Assembly: GCF_018617485.1 (NCBI RefSeq)
Contig: NZ_JACSKH010000001.1
Coordinates: forward strand, 1,550,001 to 1,614,000
Source: Exiguobacterium sp. s124
Lineage (GTDB): Bacteria; Bacillota; Bacilli; Exiguobacteriales; Exiguobacteriaceae
Reading direction: 5' to 3'
DNA: 64,000 bases
A program made the translations under genes and the position numbers. Below, piece after piece: positions 17,338-26,725 of this stretch. A model generated the notes under the pieces. The model was not told the DNA's origin. It saw nothing but the letters and a program-made list of their open reading frames with translations, and did no database searches. Positions within the stretch are counted from its first letter, which is position 1. Every line of letters starts with the position of its first letter.

Positions 17338-18363
17338 TTAGGCGAGGTCTTTGTTTGTGTCCTCTTTTTCAGTCGAGTCGTCTTCTGACTTCTCTTCGAA
17401 AACGTCCCCGAATAACCCTAGGACGAACTGTTCTGGATCGAACTCTTGTAAATCGTCCATCTTTTCACCAAGACCGACATATTTGACCGGGATGTCGAGT
17501 TCATTTCGAATCGCGAGCACAATCCCACCTTTAGCCGTCCCGTCGAGCTTCGTCAAGACGATTCCGCTCACGTTCGTCGCTTCTTTGAACGCTTTAGCTT
17601 GAATCATGGCGTTTTGTCCTGTCGTTGCATCTAATGCGAGCAAGACCTCATGCGGACCGTTCGGAACTTCTCGTTCGATGACACGCTTCACTTTTTCGAG
17701 TTCTTTCATTAGATTCACTTTATTTTGAAGACGTCCCGCCGTGTCACAGATGAGGACGTCCATGTTACGCGACTTCGCGGATTGGACGGCATCGTATACG
17801 ACAGCAGCCGGATCTGATCCTTCCGTTTGACGGATAACAGGAACGCCGACACGCTCTCCCCAAACTTGGAGTTGTTCGATTGCCCCTGCACGGAACGTAT
17901 CCCCTGCCGCGAGCATGACGTTACGACCTTCCGACTTCAATTGATGCGCCAGTTTTCCGATTGTCGTCGTCTTCCCGACCCCGTTCACACCGACAAACAA
18001 GATGACCGTAAGTCCATCTTGCATATTCAGTTCGCGGTCTGATTCGTCTTCTTGGAGGCGTTTCGCTACTACTTCAACGAGTGCATCCCGAACTGCGACC
18101 GGGTCTTTTAAGTTGCGACGTTTCACTTCTTCTTTCAAATCTTCGACAAGATCCATCGTCGTCGTGACGCCGACATCCGCTTGGATGAGCAAATCTTCGA
18201 GTTCATCGAAGAAGTCCTCATCCACCTCGCGGAAACGATAGACGAGGTCGTTGACGGCACTCGCAAACCCGTCACGTGTCTTCGTCAACCCGTCTGTAAA
18301 CTTTTGTGACACCTCTTGGGTAGATGTCGTTAATTTCTCTTTTAATTTCTTGAAAAAACTCAA
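17338..18363 (-). CDS. ftsY: FtsY, SRP receptor GTPase
   Basis: Membrane-associated receptor that docks SRP-ribosome complexes. The 341-residue protein starts at TTG (MSFFKKLKEKLTTSTQEVSQ), overlapping the smc stop. It has P-loop GVNGVGKTTTIGKLAHQL near 125, AAGDTFRAGAIEQL, DTAGRLQNK and TKLDGTAKGG. The N-terminal A domain is very short, while a C-terminal acidic tail (EEKSEDDSTEKEDTNKDLA) extends beyond the usual NG-domain end. GGAGG lies upstream of the TTG. Confidence 0.97.
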   Translation of the reverse strand: MSFFKKLKEKLTTSTQEVSQKFTDGLTKTRDGFASAVNDLVYRFREVDEDFFDELEDLLIQADVGVTTTMDLVEDLKEEVKRRNLKDPVAVRDALVEVVAKRLQEDESDRELNMQDGLTVILFVGVNGVGKTTTIGKLAHQLKSEGRNVMLAAGDTFRAGAIEQLQVWGERVGVPVIRQTEGSDPAAVVYDAVQSAKSRNMDVLICDTAGRLQNKVNLMKELEKVKRVIEREVPNGPHEVLLALDATTGQNAMIQAKAFKEATNVSGIVLTKLDGTAKGGIVLAIRNELDIPVKYVGLGEKMDDLQEFDPEQFVLGLFGDVFEEKSEDDSTEKEDTNKDLA

Positions 18364-21300
18364 CGTGATTCCTCCATCTCTTCATCCATTTCTACGACAC
18401 GTTTTGCTTCAGACAGTTCGACCGATAACACTTCGGACACCCCGTTCTGTTGCATCGTGACGCCATAAAGCGTGTCCGCCGCTTCCATCGTGCCTTTTCG
18501 GTGCGTAATGATGACAAACTGCGTATCAATCGATAGCGTGCGAATATATTCCCCGAACCGGTGTACGTTCGCCTCATCAAGAGCCGCCTCGACCTCATCG
18601 AGGACACAGAACGGTACCGGACGCGTCTTCAGTATCGCAAACAATAAGGCGATCGCTGTGAGTGCGCGTTCTCCACCAGACAATAGACTGAGCGTCTGTA
18701 GCTTTTTGCCAGGCGGTTTGGCAACGATCTCGATTCCTGTGTTCAGCAAGTCCGATTCATCAACAAGTTTTAAGTCGGCCTCACCTCCACCGAATAACTC
18801 GGTGAACGTCTGTTTAAAGTGTGCCCGTACGTTCGTATACGTTTCTTTAAAGAGACGTGTCACTTCACGGTCCATCTCGGCGATGATCTCATACAAATCT
18901 TCTTTTGCACTAACCAAGTCATCTCGCTGTTCAGACAAGAACGTAAAGCGTTCGTGAACGCTATCGAACTCTTCGATTGCATTCAGATTGACCGGTCCGA
19001 TCTCCTCAATCTGACGAACGAGCAATTTAAACTCTTCTTTCGCTTCATCAAGAGGAATCTCGAGCGCTGGTAAAAGTTCTGCGACAAGCCCCTGTTCTTC
19101 TAACGCATCGAGCTTCCATTGTCGCTTTAATTCGAACTCTTGCTTCGCCGTCTCTAGTTTTCGGACGACCGCTTCTGCCTGTCGTCGCGCTTCCGTCGCC
19201 TGGTCGACACGCTGACGCATGATCCGGTACGCTTCTTCATTCGACTTGAGCGTTGTTGCCATTGCTTGTAGCGACTCTTGAATCTCGTTGAATTCGAGCT
19301 TGGCCGTGGTAAGCGTCGCTTCTAATTCAGCAGATGAAACGACTTCTCCACTATCGAGGCGTGTGAGTTCACGCTCCATCTGATTGTTTCGTTCCTGTAG
19401 ACGATTAAGTTCAGTCGTCAAGCGCTCCAATTCATATCGAACACGTTCTTCTTCGAGCGTATGGCGTTGCAGGTCGAGTTCGTTTTGGCGAAGCGCCGTT
19501 TCGAGTTGCCCCGTACTCTCGGCACTTTTTGACTGTTCGGCACGGAGCGATTCTAGACGGACACGAATATCCGCTTGCTCTTTGTCCGTATCTGCCAAGG
19601 CTTTCGTCAATCGTTCGAGCTCGGCTGTCGACGTCTCAATCGTCCGTTCATAGCGCATCATCTCGTGATCGAACAGTTCAAGTTGTGATTTGGCATCGAG
19701 TGAGGCACGTTCAGCAGTGCGGTAAGTAGCCTCGACATCTCGAAGCGTGACTTCGACGGTACGTTTTTCGTCTCGAAGTGTCGATAGTGCTTGAGTAATC
19801 GTTGTCAATGCTTCCGTATACTCTTGAAGACGTTGCTTTTGCTCATGGAGCATGGCAAGACCTTGTGTCAATCCTTGTTTCAAGTCATCTAGTTCACGCG
19901 ATTGTGTAAACAAAGCCACACCTTGCTTACGACTACCACCTGTCATCGAACCGCCGACGTTCACGATGTCTCCCTCGAGTGTGACGACGCGGAAACGATA
20001 TCCGGTCGACTGTGCCATTCGGTTCGCGACTTCTAACGTCTCCGCGACGAGCACCGCACCGAGGAGTGATTGTTTTAACGTCTCAAACGATTCGTCCGTC
20101 TCGACCAAATCGGACGCCACACCGACAAACCCATTCATCGATTCGAGGCGATGCATCACTTCGGTCGGTACGAATCTCGGCTTGATCGTCGTCAGCGGCA
20201 AGAATGTCGCACGACCCGCGTTCGCTTTTCGCAATTGATCGATTTCACGGCGACCGACTGTCTCGTCTGTGACGACGACATGTTGCTGCGTCTGACCGAG
20301 AGCTGTTTCGATCGCTGCTTCATACGAAGGACGAACACGAATGAGTTCAGCGACGGCACCGAGCACACCTGCAGAACGATTTTTCAACACGAACTTGACC
20401 GCATGGAAATAACCTTCATACGATTGCTTCATCCGTTCGAGCATTTCGATCCGATCTTCTGTTTTTTGACGACGACGCTCGAGATCATAGTAAGACGTCT
20501 CCGCCCGCGTTAATTTCTCACGGATCGTCGTTTCTTGATCGTGAAGTTCCGCCTCTTTATCAGTCAATTGTTCAAAACGACTTTGTACCTCTTCGTACTG
20601 TTTTTGCGCCGCTAACAGTGTCGCTTCTTGTGAAGAACGGTCATCGAGACGGTGTTTATTCTCACGAAGAAGTCGTTCTTTCGACTCGATGGCGACATCG
20701 ATATCCCGTTGTTCCCGCTTTTGTTGGTTACTGATTGTCGCTCGCGTGGTCGCGAGTTCGAACGCTTCACTTTGTAACGCTTCGATTTCAGAATTGAAAT
20801 CACGCGATGCGGCTGTCAATTGTTGTTGAAGCGCATCTCTCGCCTCAGTCGTTTGGCGCAACGTATCTACTTTTTGAGACAATTCATCACGAACGGTCTG
20901 CAACCGTGTCTCAAGCTCTGCCATCTCAGCTTTTACTTCTTCACGTTGACGCAAGAGACGGTCTTTCATCTCGGCACCGTGCTCTTCTTGGGCTTTTGCG
21001 AGCTTGATGTCACCCGTCAAACGCTCGACATACGTCGACTGTTCGCGCTCCTTTTGATTCAATTCAGCCAACTCGTCACGAAGTGTCGAAAGTGTCGCCT
21101 CGAGTTGACTACGTTCTTCGGTAAGGTTCTGTACCGAACGGTCGGAGTTAGACAATTGCTGAATGGATTCTGTGTGACGTACCGTCACCTGCTCGATTTC
21201 TTGTTGAAGCATTTGAATTTCGGCACCCATGATACCCGTTTCAAGCTCGTCATGACGGGCTTTTGCCACTTTATACTCCCGAGCAAGCGCTGCTTGTTCG

Positions 21301-21917
21301 CGAAGGGGTTCTACCCGGTCAGCCAACTCAAATAAGATGTCGTCGACACGAGATAAGTTCAACTCCGTATCTTGTAATTTACGCTCAGCCTGTTTTTTAC
21401 GCTGGCGATACTTGAGGACTCCCGCCGCCTCTTCGATGACAGCCCGGCGATCTTCCGGTTTCCCGGAAATGACTTGTTCGACCCGACCTTGCCCGATGAT
21501 GGCGAATGCATCGCGGGAAAGACCTGTGTCTAAAAACAAATCAATCACGTCTTTTAGACGACATGGTTTTTTATTCATAAAATAGTCGCTGTCCCCACTC
21601 CGGGTCACGCGACGGGTCACACTCACTTCTTCATAAGGGAGACGTAACTGTTCGTCGCGATTATCGAGGACGAGTGTGACCTCGGCGACGTTTCGGTGAT
21701 TCTCACCTTCACTTCCGGCAAAGATGACATCTTCCATCTTGGCACCGCGCAGTGATTTGGCCGACTGTTCTCCAAGTACCCAGCGAACAGCGTCCGATAT
21801 ATTGGATTTCCCGCTCCCGTTCGGCCCTACTACAGCCGTGACGCCGGGACGGAAATCTAATTCAATTCGCTTGGCAAATGATTTAAAGCCAGCGAGTTCG
21901 ATTCGTTTTAAGTGCAT
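18360..21917 (-). CDS. smc: SMC, chromosome condensation ATPase
   Basis: Long coiled-coil ATPase that compacts and segregates DNA with ScpAB. The 1185-residue protein starts MHLKRIELAGFKSFAKRIEL and has Walker A GPNGSGKSNI near 32. Two coiled-coil arms surround a hinge near residue 520-640 (AGVLGAVAELIRVRPSYEAA, VTLEGDIVNVGGSMTGG). The signature LSGGERALTAIALLFAI and Walker B FCVLDEVEAALDE follow near the C-terminus. The ATG at 21917 has only a weak site (AGGATGG). ftsY overlaps its end. Confidence 0.97.
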   Translation of the reverse strand: MHLKRIELAGFKSFAKRIELDFRPGVTAVVGPNGSGKSNISDAVRWVLGEQSAKSLRGAKMEDVIFAGSEGENHRNVAEVTLVLDNRDEQLRLPYEEVSVTRRVTRSGDSDYFMNKKPCRLKDVIDLFLDTGLSRDAFAIIGQGRVEQVISGKPEDRRAVIEEAAGVLKYRQRKKQAERKLQDTELNLSRVDDILFELADRVEPLREQAALAREYKVAKARHDELETGIMGAEIQMLQQEIEQVTVRHTESIQQLSNSDRSVQNLTEERSQLEATLSTLRDELAELNQKEREQSTYVERLTGDIKLAKAQEEHGAEMKDRLLRQREEVKAEMAELETRLQTVRDELSQKVDTLRQTTEARDALQQQLTAASRDFNSEIEALQSEAFELATTRATISNQQKREQRDIDVAIESKERLLRENKHRLDDRSSQEATLLAAQKQYEEVQSRFEQLTDKEAELHDQETTIREKLTRAETSYYDLERRRQKTEDRIEMLERMKQSYEGYFHAVKFVLKNRSAGVLGAVAELIRVRPSYEAAIETALGQTQQHVVVTDETVGRREIDQLRKANAGRATFLPLTTIKPRFVPTEVMHRLESMNGFVGVASDLVETDESFETLKQSLLGAVLVAETLEVANRMAQSTGYRFRVVTLEGDIVNVGGSMTGGSRKQGVALFTQSRELDDLKQGLTQGLAMLHEQKQRLQEYTEALTTITQALSTLRDEKRTVEVTLRDVEATYRTAERASLDAKSQLELFDHEMMRYERTIETSTAELERLTKALADTDKEQADIRVRLESLRAEQSKSAESTGQLETALRQNELDLQRHTLEEERVRYELERLTTELNRLQERNNQMERELTRLDSGEVVSSAELEATLTTAKLEFNEIQESLQAMATTLKSNEEAYRIMRQRVDQATEARRQAEAVVRKLETAKQEFELKRQWKLDALEEQGLVAELLPALEIPLDEAKEEFKLLVRQIEEIGPVNLNAIEEFDSVHERFTFLSEQRDDLVSAKEDLYEIIAEMDREVTRLFKETYTNVRAHFKQTFTELFGGGEADLKLVDESDLLNTGIEIVAKPPGKKLQTLSLLSGGERALTAIALLFAILKTRPVPFCVLDEVEAALDEANVHRFGEYIRTLSIDTQFVIITHRKGTMEAADTLYGVTMQQNGVSEVLSVELSEAKRVVEMDEEMEESR

Positions 21918-21952
21918 CGTGACCATCCTATCCGCAGTAAGCATTCATCTGT

Positions 21953-21981
21953 ATATTTTACCACAGTTAACAGTTCGTCAA
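21953..21981 (-). promoter_or_regulatory. Candidate smc-ftsY promoter
   Basis: TTGACG (21981-21976), 17 bases, AAATAT (21958-21953) on the minus strand; an alternative -10 TAAAAT lies two bases upstream. Because a plus-strand gene separates rnc from smc, smc needs its own promoter here. Confidence 0.45.
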
Positions 21982-22031
21982 AATGCCAGAATCATGCTAT
22001 TCTTAAAAGAACTGTAGAAAGGGGTATACAG

Positions 22032-22226
22032 ATGACGAATGAACAGATGATTGAAGCGATTTTGGATAAGATGAACATTATTAACCGCGGTGCGATCAAA
22101 GCGGAAGAATATAATGAGGCTGACCCATCAGCGGTGAAAGAGATTTATGAGTACGTGATGACACGTTCTTCCCTCTCTTTATCAGAAGTCGACGGAATCG
22201 TCGAAGAGCTCGGTCAATTGACATGA
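22032..22226 (+). CDS. DUF1128 family small protein
   Basis: A 64-residue acidic protein, MTNEQMIEAILDKMNIINRG, then AIKAEEYNEADPSAVKEIYE and a C-terminal SLSEVDGIVEELGQL. It resembles the DUF1128 (YfkK-like) proteins of Bacillales; no function is known. The ATG is preceded by AAAGGGG. It is transcribed opposite to its neighbours rnc and smc, which are adjacent in B. subtilis. The plus-strand reading is closed by a bidirectional terminator. Confidence 0.82.
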   Translation: MTNEQMIEAILDKMNIINRGAIKAEEYNEADPSAVKEIYEYVMTRSSLSLSEVDGIVEELGQLT

Positions 22227-22265
22227 AAAAGGAGTGGAACCATGGTGAATGGTCCACTCCTTTTG
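22226..22265. terminator. Bidirectional terminator between the DUF1128 gene and rnc
   Basis: AAAAGGAGTGGA-type arms form a long stem around CCATGGTGAATGG. T-runs are present on both sides, so it can stop the plus-strand gene and the minus-strand fapR-rnc operon. Confidence 0.85.
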
Positions 22266-22266
22266 T

Positions 22267-23046
22267 TTATAAATCTGCGTATCGCCGATTAAAAGCGATG
22301 AGCGCTTCTTTCGCTGCCAATTGTTCCGCTTCTTTTTTAGAACGCCCGACCCCTTCACCGACAATATCGTCGCTGAGACGTGCATGAGCCACAAATTCTC
22401 GGCTATGTGCCGGTCCGCGCTCTTCGATGATCTCATAAGTGACCGGACCTAACCCTTCACGTTGCACGCTTTCCTGCAACTGGCTCTTGAAATCAGTCTG
22501 TTCTTCAAATACTCCGGCTAAGACTTTCGGAAAAACCGCTTCGGCGAGGAATCGTTCGACTGCCTCAATCCCTTGGTCTAAATAAAGAGCACCGATATAG
22601 GATTCGAAGACATCGGCAAGTAATGCCGGACGTTTTCGTCCACCAGTCAACTCTTCACCTTTTCCAAGCAAGATAAAGTCAGAGAAGGCATAGGCCTCCG
22701 CAAAATTCACGAGTGACGGTTCACAAACAATCGCCGCCCGTAATTTTGTTAATTCCCCCTCGGAGCGCTCCGGATAAGTCTCATATAGGAACCGGGATAC
22801 GGTCAATTCTAATACGGCATCCCCTAAAAACTCTAAGCGTTCATTGTCTTTTCGCAATCCACGCTGCTCATTCACATATGATGAATGCGTGAACGCCTGC
22901 ATGAGCAAGTCGTGATTTGAAAACTGAACGTCTAAACGCTCTTCTAATGACTTGAATAACTCTAAGATGCGTGCTCGTTCCATTTCCTGACGTCGACGTC
23001 GCTGCGCCGATCCTTGACGGTCAAACCGCCGTTTTTCTTTTGTCAT
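22267..23046 (-). CDS. rnc: Ribonuclease III
   Basis: Double-strand-specific endoribonuclease that processes rRNA precursors and antisense duplexes. The 259-residue protein starts [20 protein letters not shown]. It has the signature [20 protein letters not shown] with the catalytic acidic residues, later [15 protein letters not shown], and a C-terminal double-stranded RNA-binding domain ([20 protein letters not shown] to [16 protein letters not shown]). ATG follows GGAGGGAACT. It is last in the lipid operon. Confidence 0.97.
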   Translation of the reverse strand: MTKEKRRFDRQGSAQRRRRQEMERARILELFKSLEERLDVQFSNHDLLMQAFTHSSYVNEQRGLRKDNERLEFLGDAVLELTVSRFLYETYPERSEGELTKLRAAIVCEPSLVNFAEAYAFSDFILLGKGEELTGGRKRPALLADVFESYIGALYLDQGIEAVERFLAEAVFPKVLAGVFEEQTDFKSQLQESVQREGLGPVTYEIIEERGPAHSREFVAHARLSDDIVGEGVGRSKKEAEQLAAKEALIAFNRRYADL

Positions 23047-23071
23047 AGTTCCCTCCATGAATAAGCACAAG

Positions 23072-23097
23072 CCCACCACTCGGGACCGAGCGGTGGG
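23072..23097 (-). other. GC-rich intercistronic hairpin between acpP and rnc
   Basis: CCCACCGCTCGG / CCGAGTGGTGGG forms a strong stem but is followed by CTTGTGCTTATT rather than a clear U-tract. It may stabilise the 3' end of acpP message or be an RNase III target upstream of rnc itself (inference). Confidence 0.5.
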
Positions 23098-23106
23098 ATG
23101 GCTTGA

Positions 23107-23346
23107 TTACACTTTTGTTTCGATGTACGCGACTACGTCGCCAACAGTTGCAAGTTTCTCAGCGTCTTCGTCTTCAATCGTGATGTCGAATTTGTCTTCG
23201 AGGTCCATCACCATTTCCATTACTTCAAGCGAGTCAGCGCCAAGGTCGTCCTTGAACGATTTCTCTGCCGTGATTTCAGAAACGTCTTTTCCGAGTTTCT
23301 CTGCTACTGCTTCTTGTACGTCTACTAAAATTTGTTCTTTTGTCAT
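23107..23346 (-). CDS. acpP: Acyl carrier protein
   Basis: Carries growing fatty acyl chains on a phosphopantetheine arm. The 79-residue acidic protein has the attachment Ser39 in [20 protein letters not shown]. It lies between fabG and rnc, with its own promoter and GGAGGG before the ATG, consistent with the high level of ACP needed. Confidence 0.98.
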   Translation of the reverse strand: MTKEQILVDVQEAVAEKLGKDVSEITAEKSFKDDLGADSLEVMEMVMDLEDKFDITIEDEDAEKLATVGDVVAYIETKV

Positions 23347-23367
23347 GATAAAATCCCTCCAAAGGTA

Positions 23368-23396
23368 AGTATATTAAATGTCTGTCTATTGGTAAA
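23368..23396 (-). promoter_or_regulatory. acpP promoter
   Basis: TTTACC (23396-23391), 17 bases, TATACT (23373-23368) on the minus strand in the 66-base fabG-acpP gap. Confidence 0.55.
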
Positions 23397-23412
23397 GTTC
23401 TCTTTTATGCCT

Positions 23413-24153
23413 TTATGCCATCGTCATGCCGCCATCGACGGCAATCGTCTGGCCAGTCACGTAAGCAGCCTGTTCAGACGCCAAAAATGAGACGAGGTTC
23501 GCTACATCTTCCACTTGTCCGAAACGGTTGAACGGAATTTGCTCGAGTGTAGCGTCTCGCTGCGCATCTGTCAAGGCATCGGTCATGTCGGTTTGAATGA
23601 AACCAGGACAAACGGCATTGACCGTCACATGACGACTTGCGAGTTCGCGTGCCACAGATTTTGTCAATCCAATCAACCCTGCTTTTGCGGCCGCATAGTT
23701 TGCTTGTCCCGCGTTCCCAGTGATGCCGACGACCGAGGCGATATTGATGATACGCCCTGATTTTGATTTGAGCAACGGACGTGTCACCGCTTGCGATGTG
23801 AGGAATGCCCCTTTCAAATTCGTCGATAAGACGTCATTGAAATCTGCCTCTTTCATACGCATGAGTAACCCATCACGTGTAATCCCTGCATTGTTCACAA
23901 GACAATCGACGCGTCCATACGTATCGACTGCCGTCTTGACGAGTGCTTTGACGTCGTCTGCGTTTGAGACATCTGCCTTCACAGCAATGGCTTCTCCGCC
24001 TGCTTCGGTGATGGCTGCCACGACGGCGTTTGCCTTCTCTTCACTACCCGAGTAGTTCACGACGACACGGAAGCCGTCTTCCCCTAAACGTTTCGCGATG
24101 GCCGCACCGATTCCACGGGACGCACCAGTCACGATCGCTACTTGATCATGCAC
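23413..24153 (-). CDS. fabG: FabG, 3-oxoacyl-ACP reductase
   Basis: NADPH-dependent reductase of the fatty-acid elongation cycle. The 246-residue SDR protein starts at GTG ([20 protein letters not shown]) after AGGAGGAG. It has [14 protein letters not shown], the catalytic Ser in INIASVVG, the YxxxK motif in [20 protein letters not shown], and a C-terminal GGMTMA. It overlaps fabD by 8 bases. Confidence 0.97.
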   Translation of the reverse strand: MHDQVAIVTGASRGIGAAIAKRLGEDGFRVVVNYSGSEEKANAVVAAITEAGGEAIAVKADVSNADDVKALVKTAVDTYGRVDCLVNNAGITRDGLLMRMKEADFNDVLSTNLKGAFLTSQAVTRPLLKSKSGRIINIASVVGITGNAGQANYAAAKAGLIGLTKSVARELASRHVTVNAVCPGFIQTDMTDALTDAQRDATLEQIPFNRFGQVEDVANLVSFLASEQAAYVTGQTIAVDGGMTMA

Positions 24154-25066
24154 GAACTTCTCCTCCTAACGAGGCGACTTCTTCAAGCGTGGTCGCCTTT
24201 TGAATCGAAACGTTCGAATCGATTCGTTTAATCAACCCTGAAAGGGGTGACGATGGACCGAACTCGATGAACGTGTCCACTCCGTCTGCAATCGCTTTTC
24301 GAACACATTCTTCAAAGCGCACTGACGAATAGAGTTGTTTCGTCAACAACGCTTTTAACTGTTCAGGATCGCGATGTACAACTGCATCCACGTTCGAGAT
24401 GAAATCGACAGACGCCTCTTTGAACGGTGATGAGGCGAGGACATCCTGGAAACGTGTCGCCACCGGCATCATATATGAACTGTGGAACGCACCGGAGACG
24501 TTTAACGGTAACACTCGTTTCGCGCCGGCTGCTTTCAATTCTACACCTGCCTGTTCGACAGCATCGATATGCCCGGAAATGACAAACTGACCAGGGCAAT
24601 TCAAGTTAGCGATTTGTACCAAATCCCCACTCGCACTAATTTTTTCAGTGATATGAAGCGCTTCTTGAAGATCGGTCATGCCGACAACTGCCGCCATCGT
24701 CCCGTCTTTCACTGAAGACATCAAATTACCACGTTCTCGAACGAGCACGGTCGCCTCTTCTAAATCGATGACCCCTGCCGAGACGAGCGCAGCATACTCT
24801 CCTACGCTATGTCCGATGACGACATCTGGTGTCGCACCATTTGCCGCATAGGCTTGTGCCAGTAACGAGGCATGCGCCACGATTGCCGGTTGTGCGACTT
24901 CTGTTTCTTGGAGGTCTTCTTTCGACCCAGCAGACATGACTTCAAGAAGGTCAAATCCGAGTCGACGCCCGATTGCCTGAAGAGTTTCAGGTTGGCCTAA
25001 AAATGTCTGTCCCATTCCGACGGCTTGAGAGCCTTGTCCCGGGAACACCCATGCTACTTTCCCCAT
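24146..25066 (-). CDS. fabD: FabD, malonyl-CoA:ACP transacylase
   Basis: Transfers malonyl groups to ACP for chain elongation. The 306-residue protein starts [20 protein letters not shown]. The nucleophile is Ser87 in [17 protein letters not shown], and the catalytic His is in [11 protein letters not shown], with a C-terminal [15 protein letters not shown]. It lies between plsX and fabG within the FapR operon. Confidence 0.97.
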   Translation of the reverse strand: MGKVAWVFPGQGSQAVGMGQTFLGQPETLQAIGRRLGFDLLEVMSAGSKEDLQETEVAQPAIVAHASLLAQAYAANGATPDVVIGHSVGEYAALVSAGVIDLEEATVLVRERGNLMSSVKDGTMAAVVGMTDLQEALHITEKISASGDLVQIANLNCPGQFVISGHIDAVEQAGVELKAAGAKRVLPLNVSGAFHSSYMMPVATRFQDVLASSPFKEASVDFISNVDAVVHRDPEQLKALLTKQLYSSVRFEECVRKAIADGVDTFIEFGPSSPLSGLIKRIDSNVSIQKATTLEEVASLGGEVRA

Positions 25067-25084
25067 GTCCTCACCTGCTTTCGC

Positions 25085-26074
25085 TTAGTCTATCGCTTTG
25101 GCACGCTTGATTTTATCGACGACATCGTGGTCTACCATGATTTTCGCCTGTTTCAACGCACTCATCATTGCGAGTGCGTCACTCGATCCGTGCGCCTTGA
25201 TGACAGGCGCATTGATTCCAAATAACCCGGCTCCCCCATGTTCGCGATAATCAAGCGTTTCTTTCAATCGTCTTAATTTCGGTTTTAAGATGAGAGCGGC
25301 AAGTTTCGATACAAGATTGCTCGTGAATTGTTCTTTCATCATCTTCATAAGCATTGCTGAGGATCCTTCTACACCTTTTAACAAGATGTTTCCGGCAAAT
25401 CCTTCTGTCACGATGACGTCCACGTCTCCTGACATCGCTTCACGCGCTTCGACATTCCCGACAAAGTGGACAGGGGCCTGTTCAAGGAGGGGGAACGCTT
25501 CTTTCGTGAGCGCATTTCCTTTTCCGGCTTCTGTCCCGATATTGAGAAGAGCGACACGCGGTGTTTTGATGCCACGAACATGTTCGGCATAGAGTGAGCC
25601 CATGATCGCATAATCCACAAGATGTTCGGCTTTCGCATCCGGATTCGCTCCGACATCCAACACGACGACACCACTACCTGTATATGTAGGGAACGTCGGA
25701 GATAATGCCGGACGCTCGATTCCTGGGATTCGTCCGATGATGAAGAGAGATGCAGCCATCAAGGCGCCAGTGTTTCCAGCAGACACGAGAGCATCCGCTT
25801 TACCTTCTTTGACGAGATTGGCCGCTACGACGAGCGAACTGTCCTTTTTACGGCGGACCGCTCGAACCGGCTCGTCCTCTCCTGTAATGATTTCACTAGC
25901 TGGAACGACCGTCACACGAGGATCGTCAAGTCCGTAAGAGGCGATTTTCACCTCGTCACCGACTAAAAAGAGCTCCATCGGCTCGTTCGGATATTGTTCG
26001 ACGAACCGTTTCACACCTTCTACGATTGCTTTCGGTGCGTGGTCGCCACCCATTGCATCAATTGCTAATTTCAT
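25085..26074 (-). CDS. plsX: PlsX, phosphate acyltransferase
   Basis: Makes acyl-phosphate from acyl-ACP for PlsY in phosphatidic acid synthesis. The 329-residue product starts [20 protein letters not shown] and shows [51 protein letters not shown] and [16 protein letters not shown]. The ATG overlaps the fapR stop (ATGA), so the two are probably coupled. Confidence 0.97.
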   Translation of the reverse strand: MKLAIDAMGGDHAPKAIVEGVKRFVEQYPNEPMELFLVGDEVKIASYGLDDPRVTVVPASEIITGEDEPVRAVRRKKDSSLVVAANLVKEGKADALVSAGNTGALMAASLFIIGRIPGIERPALSPTFPTYTGSGVVVLDVGANPDAKAEHLVDYAIMGSLYAEHVRGIKTPRVALLNIGTEAGKGNALTKEAFPLLEQAPVHFVGNVEAREAMSGDVDVIVTEGFAGNILLKGVEGSSAMLMKMMKEQFTSNLVSKLAALILKPKLRRLKETLDYREHGGAGLFGINAPVIKAHGSSDALAMMSALKQAKIMVDHDVVDKIKRAKAID

Positions 26075-26640
26075 GCTTGTTCCTCCTCACCACGTCGGTA
26101 AATCGTGAAGTCGCCTTCAAAGACGCGCTCCTCGCCGACATAACTTTCGACTGTGACGTCTGTTCTTCCGTCTCCTCTTAGCTTAATCACACGAGCCTTG
26201 GCAACGACTCGCTCTCCAAGATGAACCTGGCGACTAAATCGGATCTCCGCTTTAGTGGTCAACGCCAATTCATCATTGATGAGCGCCACCGCTAACGAGT
26301 TGGCTTGCGCGAACAAGACGTGTCCACGAGCAATCTCATTGCGGCTAAAGACGTGTTCTTTTTCGATATCGAGGACAGAAATCGCAGAGTCATCGAGTTT
26401 CAAGTCAATCATATCACCGATGACCTCGCTCATTGAAAGCGATTTGACTTCATCGAGGTGTTCAGAAGCCACATGTTTGATTCGTTCCCTCACTTCTGGA
26501 ATTTTTAATTCCATCCGATCGAGACGAATCGTCTGGATGCTGACGGAAAACTGTTTTGACAGTTCCTCGTCTTTGATGAACGGGTTGCGCTCAATCGTTT
26601 CTTGTAACAAGCGTTGCCGCTCTTTCTTAGGTACCCGCAT
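26071..26640 (-). CDS. fapR: FapR, malonyl-CoA-responsive repressor of lipid synthesis
   Basis: Repressor released from DNA by malonyl-CoA. The 189-residue protein has an N-terminal HTH ([20 protein letters not shown]) and a C-terminal hot-dog effector domain ([39 protein letters not shown]). It heads fapR-plsX-fabD-fabG-acpP-rnc. A near-perfect FapR operator directly upstream indicates autoregulation. ATG follows AGGAGGG. Confidence 0.97.
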   Translation of the reverse strand: MRVPKKERQRLLQETIERNPFIKDEELSKQFSVSIQTIRLDRMELKIPEVRERIKHVASEHLDEVKSLSMSEVIGDMIDLKLDDSAISVLDIEKEHVFSRNEIARGHVLFAQANSLAVALINDELALTTKAEIRFSRQVHLGERVVAKARVIKLRGDGRTDVTVESYVGEERVFEGDFTIYRRGEEEQA

Positions 26641-26672
26641 TCAGTTCCCTCCTAAACTAATCGCTAAAGAAC

Positions 26673-26689
26673 TTAATACCTGGTACTAA
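26673..26689 (-). promoter_or_regulatory. FapR operator
   Basis: TTAGTACCAGGTATTAA on the minus strand is a 17-base near-palindrome that matches the FapR consensus TTAGTACCTRRTACTAA closely. It starts five bases after the -10 box, covering the likely transcription start, an effective repressing position. Confidence 0.85.
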
Positions 26690-26693
26690 TAGC

Positions 26694-26722
26694 AGTATAT
26701 ATTCTTTAGTCGTCATTTTCAA
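26694..26722 (-). promoter_or_regulatory. fapR operon promoter
   Basis: TTGAAA (26722-26717), 17 bases, TATACT (26699-26694) on the minus strand, in the short gap after recG. The FapR box follows immediately. Confidence 0.75.
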
Positions 26723-26725
26723 GTA

